Below, piece by piece: positions 6,424-11,471 of a DNA stretch of 11,471 bases. The notes under the pieces were generated by a model that made no database searches, was not told the DNA's origin, and saw only the letters and a program-made list of their open reading frames with translations. The stretch is from CAYJAD01 sp964372165 (lineage in GTDB: Bacteria; Desulfobacterota; Desulfovibrionia; Desulfovibrionales; Desulfovibrionaceae), in assembly GCA_964372165.1 (NCBI GenBank), contig CAYJPT010000072.1, positions 1-11,471 on the forward strand, read 5' to 3'. Each line of letters starts with the position of its first letter. Position 1 is the first letter of the stretch. A program made the translations under genes and the position numbers.

Positions 6424-6942
6424 TTACCACCATGTTTTAGGGTAATCTTTATGGCCCGTTAAATAGCTTAGCAATATCCCAACACCAACCACCATAGCTG
6501 CACCCAGCAAACACGGTGTGACGGCATAAAGATAGCCAAGATCGTGTATTGATTTATCACCAACAACTGCAAGCAAAGCTGATGCACCACCTGGCGGATG
6601 CAAGGTTTTAGTAAATGTCATAAGAAATATTGCCAGTGAAACAGAAGTACAAGCTGCTGCTATGGGTGATGAAGCTAATAATATTTGACATGTAACACCA
6701 GCAAGTGCAGATACAAAATGCCCACCAAGCACATTTCGAGGTTGAGCCAAAGGACTTTCAGAAACACCAAAAACCAATACTGCAGATGCCCCAAAAGAAG
6801 CCATAAGCAAATCAATATTTTGTGCTTCAAAGTAATAATGGTCCAAAAAAGCTATGCATGCCATGCATATAGACGAACCAACCCAAGCCCAAAAAGCTTT
6901 AATTATCTTTTGCCGCTTAAGTATTTTAATTTTATATAACAT
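6424..6942 (-). CDS. HPP family integral membrane protein
   Basis: This 172-residue protein is almost wholly hydrophobic after a basic N terminus (KIKILKRQK). About five membrane segments are visible, near 16-34, 45-62, 75-91, 96-110 and 138-160. It carries the family signature TKTLHPPGGASAL (111-123) and the second conserved stretch SPLAQPRNVLGGH (63-75). HPP proteins are poorly characterised; plant plastid members have been linked to nitrite transport, but that cannot be carried over here. The ATG at 6942 is preferred to GTG at 6948 because AGAAGG lies five bases before it. Its stop is two bases from the stop of the convergent upstream neighbour, and it follows the glutamate-synthase-like gene by 43 bases on the same strand, so the two may be co-transcribed. 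The start region is enclosed in a hairpin. Confidence 0.85.
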   Translation of the reverse strand: MLYKIKILKRQKIIKAFWAWVGSSICMACIAFLDHYYFEAQNIDLLMASFGASAVLVFGVSESPLAQPRNVLGGHFVSALAGVTCQILLASSPIAAACTSVSLAIFLMTFTKTLHPPGGASALLAVVGDKSIHDLGYLYAVTPCLLGAAMVVGVGILLSYLTGHKDYPKTWW

Positions 6943-6967
6943 AATCACCTTCTGTGAGGGATTATGT
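6939..6967 (-). promoter_or_regulatory. Hairpin enclosing ribosome site and start codon of the HPP gene
   Basis: On the minus strand ACATAATC (6967-6960) is the perfect inverse of GATTATGT (6946-6939). Inside these, CCT (6959-6957) pairs with AGG (6950-6948), leaving one bulged base and a 6-base loop. The pairing hides AGG of the Shine-Dalgarno sequence and the ATG (6942-6940). This would limit independent initiation unless ribosomes arriving from upstream, or a ligand, open it. A DNA palindrome bound by a regulator is the alternative reading. Confidence 0.45.
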
Positions 6968-6985
6968 GTTTAGAATAAATAAAAC

Positions 6986-9900
6986 TCAAGCTTTGATTGC
7001 AATAAATTTACTTAAAGCATTTTCCCAATCATTCAATATCTTTGTCGCAACAGAACTTTTAGTAAAGTGTATATGTTGCTGCAATAAATAGCGTAATGTG
7101 CGTATGTCATCACTATCTACAAAGCTACCTTTTATATTTTGCTCCTGCATAAAAGCATCTGTTGGATTATGCAGATAAGCTGTGCCGCCATACATACCTT
7201 TTGCAAAATGCTTACCACAAGTACCAAGTATTATAACAGTACCTGCCTGCATATGTTGACAGGCAAAATCTCCAACGCCCTCCACTACTGCACAAGCACC
7301 ATTATTGCAAATAGCAAAATATTCACCGGCCATACCACCAATGTAAGCTTCGCCAGATGTTGCGCCATAAAGAGCAACATTACCAATGAGGGCATGCTCT
7401 CCTTGCGCCAAGCGTGAGTTGGGGGCATGGCTTACGGATAATATGCCTCCACTTAAACTCTTACCCACATGATCATTAGCCTCTCCATAAACACAAAGTG
7501 TGATTCCCTTATGCAAAAATGCACCTAAACTTTGCCCTGCCGAGCCCCAAAGCTTTATGCTAACATCATGTTTAGGTTCTGTATTTTCATTTTTCCCCTG
7601 CAAAACTTCCTTATCATGGCGCAAAATTGCGCCTGATATGTATGTCCCAATGGAGCGGTCACTTATATTCACAGTGCCATTATAACTACAAGTAATAATT
7701 TTATTGCGCCTAAAAGGAGTGAGCTTTTCCATAATAGCAGCTTCCAAAGCACTAACCGGCAGTGGCGCATAACTTGGAGTTCCATTACGCTGACCTAAAG
7801 CACCTGAAGATGCTTGCATTAAACCTGATAAATCAAAACTTGCACTTTTATGTTTTGTATGGCGGCAATTCATTTCCAAAAGGTCTGCTCTACCCACCAT
7901 TTGATCCACATAAGCAAAACCAAGCAATGCCATTTCGCGGCGCACATCATTTGCCAAAAAAGATAAAAACCTTTCAACCTTTTTTGCTTTTTCATGCAAT
8001 ACACTGACTTCACTCCCAATATGCAGCCCCTTTGGACATGGGTCCTTTTGACAAGTTTTACATAAATCACAACCCATACTCAATAAAATAGGCGTAGGAA
8101 ATGCTAATTCTTCAGCACCAAGCAATATTGCCTTTATTATATCCTTACCAGTAAAAAATTGTCCTGCCACTCGCAAACGCACTTGTCTTCGCAAATTATT
8201 AGCTGTAAGTGCATGCTGTAATTCTGTAAGTCCCATCTCCCAAGGTAAAATTTCATTGGAATTTGTAAATAACGGCGAATAAATAGGAATATCCGCACAG
8301 CCGCATACAAGCAAGCAATGTGCTCCTGCTTTCACCATGCCTACACCAATATTGCCAATGCCGGCTTGAGATGGGAGTTTTACTGTAATACGCACATTTG
8401 GCTGTACTTTACGTAAATCATAAATTAACTGCTTTATATCATTAAGAGATGCTATATCATGCTGCCCGTAGGTTGAAAATTCCTCGTTGGCACACTCATG
8501 CCCAAGAGAAATTATTAATTCATCACTTTCAATAATAGCTTGTGCATTAAAATCCTGCCGCTTCCAGTATAATTCGTTGATATACTGTTTAAGTCTATAA
8601 GGTTTTAAACGAGATTGATAAGGAATGCACCCAGCTGAGCCATAAGCCTGTATGAGGCATTGCTCTGCCACAGGTGACAATTTTGTCAAAGGATATAGCA
8701 CAAAACGTCTTATAATATCAGCTAAAGGCTCCACTTGCTCCAACAAAAGACCATCATGTTTTTCATTAGTTTTTAATTGAAGTAAGCAACGCAAAGAATA
8801 TGGATCATGGCTTGCATGACAATGCTTAAGGTAGGCATGGAAATTGCGTGTACTATTTGCTGTTACAGCATGTTGCAACAATTTTTGTAATTGTAAAGAA
8901 TGATGATTTTGTGCAGCAAAAGATATTTTATTATTTTTTACTTGCCCACCTAAATTACGTCTATAGCATTCTAATGCAATTTGTTCAAAACCTAGTCCAC
9001 CAATACGTGACAAGATATTATTAAAATGCTCATCAATAATTTGCTTTGCAATGCCTACACTTTCAAAAAATTGCCCATCCTTAAGTGACAAAATTGAGTT
9101 CACATTTAATAGTGAAAAAATATTACTTAAACCTGTATATAAAGATTCCATGTACAATGAACTAGCATCTTTATTTTTGACACTGGCACTGTTTAAAGCC
9201 AAATATGGACAAATGGCATCTGCACCACAATTGAGTAATTGAACCATATGCATAGGAGTCATAGCATCAGCACTTTCTGCAATGATGCCACACAAATGAC
9301 GTAAATTATTTTTTATTAAAAATTTATGTACTGTAGCAACGGCTAAAAGAGAAGGAATTGGCGTGCGCAAATTATGTATGTCATCATTTATAGTTTTGTG
9401 ACTTATAATAAGTATAGTGGCACCAGCCTTTAAAGCCTGTACAGTGCTTTGCCTAAGCTTTAGCAAAGCATTTTCTAGCATAATACCAAGTTCTGTATTC
9501 TTGTTGTGTTCAAAGCTTGCATCAAGAGTATGCACACAAATATGAGCCTTTTCACTTTGCAGCATTACGTCCAAGTCATTTGCTGTAATAAAAGGACTAT
9601 CCAAATAAAGGGTTTTGCAAAATTCAGGTTGAGGTTCCAATGGGTTTTGTATTCTCCCCACAAAACTCTCAAATTTAATTGTAATATTAGGGTGTTTGCA
9701 AAACGGCACAGTAAAATATGGAACGATAATCTTAAAATGGTTAAAAAATGACACATCACAACAATTAAATAATGATATTGCATGCGCTTGCTCATCAGCT
9801 CTGGCTTGATGTACTTTTTGGACATCTTGGAGGTAATTTTCAAAATTTTCAGATGAAAAGCAAAAACGATCTTGTAATATGTGTAAGGGTAAAACAGATT

Positions 9901-11290
9901 TTTTTGGCACTTTGGCAGCATGTTTTGGAGATTTATTTTCAATATCCTGTAATGTACTAAGGTATTTGGACACAAAATGTTTGTATTTACGCTCTTGAAT
10001 AATATTGCCTTTAAGCTCAGCATTATAAAGTACACGTTTTTGTAGCATATCAAGCGCAATCATTTGTCCATGACGCAATCTGCCTTTATGTGCCAATCTT
10101 TTTGTTTCAATATCCAAAGCACCGGCCTCAGTAGCTAATGCAAATACACCATCATGACTTATACAATAACGGCATGCATGGCGACTTTTGGCATCTTGCA
10201 TAGCCCCAAGCCACCTTGTACCATCTGTAAATGTCATGCAAGAATTTCCACTTAAAGCAGGTAATAACGCAGCGTGAAATTTATAAAAAGCATCATATAA
10301 ATCATAGTGAGGAGCATTGGTAGCAATGTGCTCAGGAAAAAGCATCATCAAAACATGAGGTAACGAGCGACCACAATGGGTAAAAAATTCACAAAGATTA
10401 TCTAAGGCTGCTGCCGGTGAATCTGTATTATAGATAATTGGCAAAAGCTCTGATAAATCCTTACCAAATAATGAAGATGAAAGCACAGGTTTGCACATAT
10501 CAAGATAACTTTGCATACCATGTAAAGAGTGTATTTCACCACTATGGGCTAACATACGCAATGGCTGCGCTATACGCCAAGATGCATTACGATTATGGCT
10601 AAAACGTTGATGAAATATAGCATAAGAAGCAGCAAAATTTTGGCAGTGTAAATCTTCATAAAATTCATGCAATTGAGCACCACGAACAAGACCTTTATAC
10701 ACTATAGTATGCGCAGAGAGACTAGCTACATAAAACTGTCTTGTATCATGATTGTGAGTATGCAAAAAATTTTTAACATCATGCTCCATAATGCGCCGAG
10801 CCAAAAATAAACGCCGCTCAAACACATCATCACCAATACTTAATGCCGTCTTCTTTGTAGGACATACCAATATTTGTGCCATAAAAGGCAAGGCCATACG
10901 CGCATTTTTTTGTAAAATTTGTATGGAGATTGGCACTTCACGGCCATCAAGTAAATTTAAGTGGCAAAGAGTTAAACTTTGTCGGACAATATCCAAAACT
11001 TTACCTCTTAATTGTGCATTACGAGGTAAAAAAAGCTGCCCTACAGCCCAAGGAACTTGAGAGTTTACACAAGGCCATTGTTTTTTAAAAAAAGACTTTG
11101 GTAATGGTACTAATAAACCTGCACCGTCTGCAACACTATGCATGGGATTTTGGCCAGCTCCATGCGCCATGCGCTCAAGCGCTCCAATACTTTGCTCTAC
11201 TATATTGTGGGATTTGCTACCATCTATGTTAGCAATAAAACCTACACCTGATGCTTCTTGATTAATACTGTAGTTGTATAAACTGCTCAT
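6986..11290 (-). CDS. Divergent glutamate synthase large subunit (GltB)-like protein, active-site motifs lost
   Basis: The 1434-residue protein follows GltB from end to end, slightly shorter than the usual ~1500. Order: class II glutaminase-like domain (about 14-430; SGVGFIANIDG, HQRFSHN 227-233, AHSGEI 248-253, FTDGTR 354-359, GRLRHGQM 403-410), central domain (about 465-610), synthase barrel (about 612-1140; IPSLLAVATVH 645-655, SRIGGLGFEQIA 761-772, LPWEMGL 1015-1021, LLGAEELAF 1056-1064), Cys motif (C1074, C1077, C1080, C1085) and C-terminal beta-helix (about 1200-1434; GSAGQSLGAFL, VALYGATSGEAYIGG, AVVEGVGD). Normal GltB makes glutamate from glutamine and 2-oxoglutarate. Here the nucleophile Cys is Ser14 (codon TCA at 11249-11251), and the glycine-rich GGKSNTGEGGED and GGTGAS motifs are replaced. 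No stop or frameshift interrupts it. The start at 11290 has AAGGG seven bases upstream; an in-frame ATG at 11320 lacks one. Hand-counted lines suggest lower GC than korDABC. Ordinary glutamate synthase activity is unlikely; the true role is unknown. Confidence 0.88.
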   Translation of the reverse strand: MSSLYNYSINQEASGVGFIANIDGSKSHNIVEQSIGALERMAHGAGQNPMHSVADGAGLLVPLPKSFFKKQWPCVNSQVPWAVGQLFLPRNAQLRGKVLDIVRQSLTLCHLNLLDGREVPISIQILQKNARMALPFMAQILVCPTKKTALSIGDDVFERRLFLARRIMEHDVKNFLHTHNHDTRQFYVASLSAHTIVYKGLVRGAQLHEFYEDLHCQNFAASYAIFHQRFSHNRNASWRIAQPLRMLAHSGEIHSLHGMQSYLDMCKPVLSSSLFGKDLSELLPIIYNTDSPAAALDNLCEFFTHCGRSLPHVLMMLFPEHIATNAPHYDLYDAFYKFHAALLPALSGNSCMTFTDGTRWLGAMQDAKSRHACRYCISHDGVFALATEAGALDIETKRLAHKGRLRHGQMIALDMLQKRVLYNAELKGNIIQERKYKHFVSKYLSTLQDIENKSPKHAAKVPKKSVLPLHILQDRFCFSSENFENYLQDVQKVHQARADEQAHAISLFNCCDVSFFNHFKIIVPYFTVPFCKHPNITIKFESFVGRIQNPLEPQPEFCKTLYLDSPFITANDLDVMLQSEKAHICVHTLDASFEHNKNTELGIMLENALLKLRQSTVQALKAGATILIISHKTINDDIHNLRTPIPSLLAVATVHKFLIKNNLRHLCGIIAESADAMTPMHMVQLLNCGADAICPYLALNSASVKNKDASSLYMESLYTGLSNIFSLLNVNSILSLKDGQFFESVGIAKQIIDEHFNNILSRIGGLGFEQIALECYRRNLGGQVKNNKISFAAQNHHSLQLQKLLQHAVTANSTRNFHAYLKHCHASHDPYSLRCLLQLKTNEKHDGLLLEQVEPLADIIRRFVLYPLTKLSPVAEQCLIQAYGSAGCIPYQSRLKPYRLKQYINELYWKRQDFNAQAIIESDELIISLGHECANEEFSTYGQHDIASLNDIKQLIYDLRKVQPNVRITVKLPSQAGIGNIGVGMVKAGAHCLLVCGCADIPIYSPLFTNSNEILPWEMGLTELQHALTANNLRRQVRLRVAGQFFTGKDIIKAILLGAEELAFPTPILLSMGCDLCKTCQKDPCPKGLHIGSEVSVLHEKAKKVERFLSFLANDVRREMALLGFAYVDQMVGRADLLEMNCRHTKHKSASFDLSGLMQASSGALGQRNGTPSYAPLPVSALEAAIMEKLTPFRRNKIITCSYNGTVNISDRSIGTYISGAILRHDKEVLQGKNENTEPKHDVSIKLWGSAGQSLGAFLHKGITLCVYGEANDHVGKSLSGGILSVSHAPNSRLAQGEHALIGNVALYGATSGEAYIGGMAGEYFAICNNGACAVVEGVGDFACQHMQAGTVIILGTCGKHFAKGMYGGTAYLHNPTDAFMQEQNIKGSFVDSDDIRTLRYLLQQHIHFTKSSVATKILNDWENALSKFIAIKA

Positions 11291-11308
11291 TTTGCTGCAC
11301 CCTTTTTT

Positions 11309-11364
11309 ATAAATCAACATAACTTAAGAAAATGCTGATTTATTCTGCAAGCAGAATAAATCAG
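11309..11364 (-). promoter_or_regulatory. Three-arm leader with mutually exclusive hairpins before the GltB-like gene
   Basis: Arm C (11351-11364) and arm B (11335-11348) are perfect 14-base inverse copies, CTGATTTATTCTGC and its complement, separated by two bases. Arm B, slightly extended (11332-11343), is also complementary over 12 bases to arm A (11309-11320), with one G-U wobble on the minus-strand RNA and an A-C mismatch on the plus strand. Arm A ends one base before the A-run and AAGGG ribosome site of the gene. Either B-C or A-B can form, not both. No strong T-run follows the B-C hairpin, so translational control or a processing site seems likelier than classical attenuation. Confidence 0.45.
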
Positions 11365-11365
11365 A

Positions 11366-11459
11366 AAGGCACACTGCCTTCATTCGCCCTGTGGGACGCA
11401 AAAAAACGTGGTTTTTTGCTCTCATTCGGCGTGCAAAGTAGGCTTAATTGCCTACTTTG
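11366..11459. repeat. Series of intergenic hairpins at the window edge
   Basis: Three further inverted repeats lie close together: AAGGCA-CAC-TGCCTT (11366-11380), GCAAAAAA / TTTTTTGC (11398-11405 with 11412-11419) and CAAAGTAGGC-TTAATT-GCCTACTTTG (11434-11459, 10 perfect base pairs). On the minus strand the linkers repeat as GCGAATGAAGGCA and GCCGAATGAGAGCA. No ORF is visible from 11291 to the end. The last hairpin or the A/T-rich one may terminate a gene beyond the window, but the strand cannot be decided from here. Confidence 0.4.
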
Positions 11460-11471
11460 TAAGGAAACGCA

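Noticed and set aside
9565..10059. 164-residue open frame inside the GltB-like gene
   Set aside because: It lies in another frame of the same strand, has biased low-complexity composition (rich in Leu, Ile, Lys, Phe), and the main frame is clearly homologous to GltB across it.
6986..11290. GltB-like gene as a pseudogene
   Set aside because: No stop or frameshift in 1434 codons and the C-terminal domain is well conserved, so I kept it as a coding gene with altered function.
11291..11320. Ten-residue extension (MLIYKKGCSK) of the GltB-like protein, which would contain a Cys
   Set aside because: Considered as a source of the missing nucleophile Cys, but that Cys is not followed by the GltB GxGxIA motif and the AAGGG ribosome site lies inside this segment, favouring the ATG at 11290.

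Overview
The window comes from a low-to-moderate GC bacterium that is probably a strict anaerobe. The four-subunit, ferredoxin-linked 2-oxoacid oxidoreductase in the order D-A-B-C, next to queA and a fused coaBC, suggests a Desulfovibrio-type member of the Desulfobacterota. That placement is an inference; no rRNA or other phylogenetic marker is present. Coding density is high, and no tRNA, rRNA, insertion sequence or CRISPR array was seen.

Layout. Bases 19-2681 (minus) carry a tightly overlapping korDABC operon for a CoA-acylating 2-oxoacid:ferredoxin oxidoreductase. It is preceded by a perfect AGGAGG ribosome site and an operator-like inverted repeat. Bases 2682-3037 hold no gene but contain a cluster of nested hairpins, possibly an unrecognised structured RNA or the queA 3' end, closed by a terminator. 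Bases 3038-4147 (minus) are queA (tRNA queuosine). Bases 4148-4418 form a divergent leader region with a 65-bp AT-rich inverted-repeat element flanked by 9-bp direct repeats. Bases 4419-6421 (plus) are coaBC, overlapped by a gene for a protein resembling the uracil-DNA-glycosylase fold. Two bases further on, transcribed convergently, is a small HPP-family membrane protein (6424-6942, minus). Upstream of it on the same strand is a very large glutamate-synthase-like gene (6986-11290, minus). Bases 11291-11471 hold no gene but are full of hairpins.

The most unusual item is the glutamate-synthase-like protein. It is uninterrupted over 1434 codons and follows GltB from end to end. The expected catalytic Cys of the glutaminase domain is Ser, and several glycine-rich flavin/substrate motifs of the synthase domain are replaced. 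By contrast the C-terminal beta-helix is nearly textbook, and the Fe-S cysteine motif has gained a fourth cysteine. This looks like a repurposed or pseudoenzyme GltB rather than a decaying gene. Its leader has three arms that can form two mutually exclusive hairpins, and the HPP gene 43 bases downstream has its ribosome site and start codon inside another hairpin.

How the genes relate: the Kor complex interconverts 2-oxoglutarate (or a related 2-oxoacid) and acyl-CoA using ferredoxin, coaBC makes a precursor of the CoA it uses, and the GltB-like protein belongs to a family that consumes 2-oxoglutarate. These links are metabolic, not operonic.
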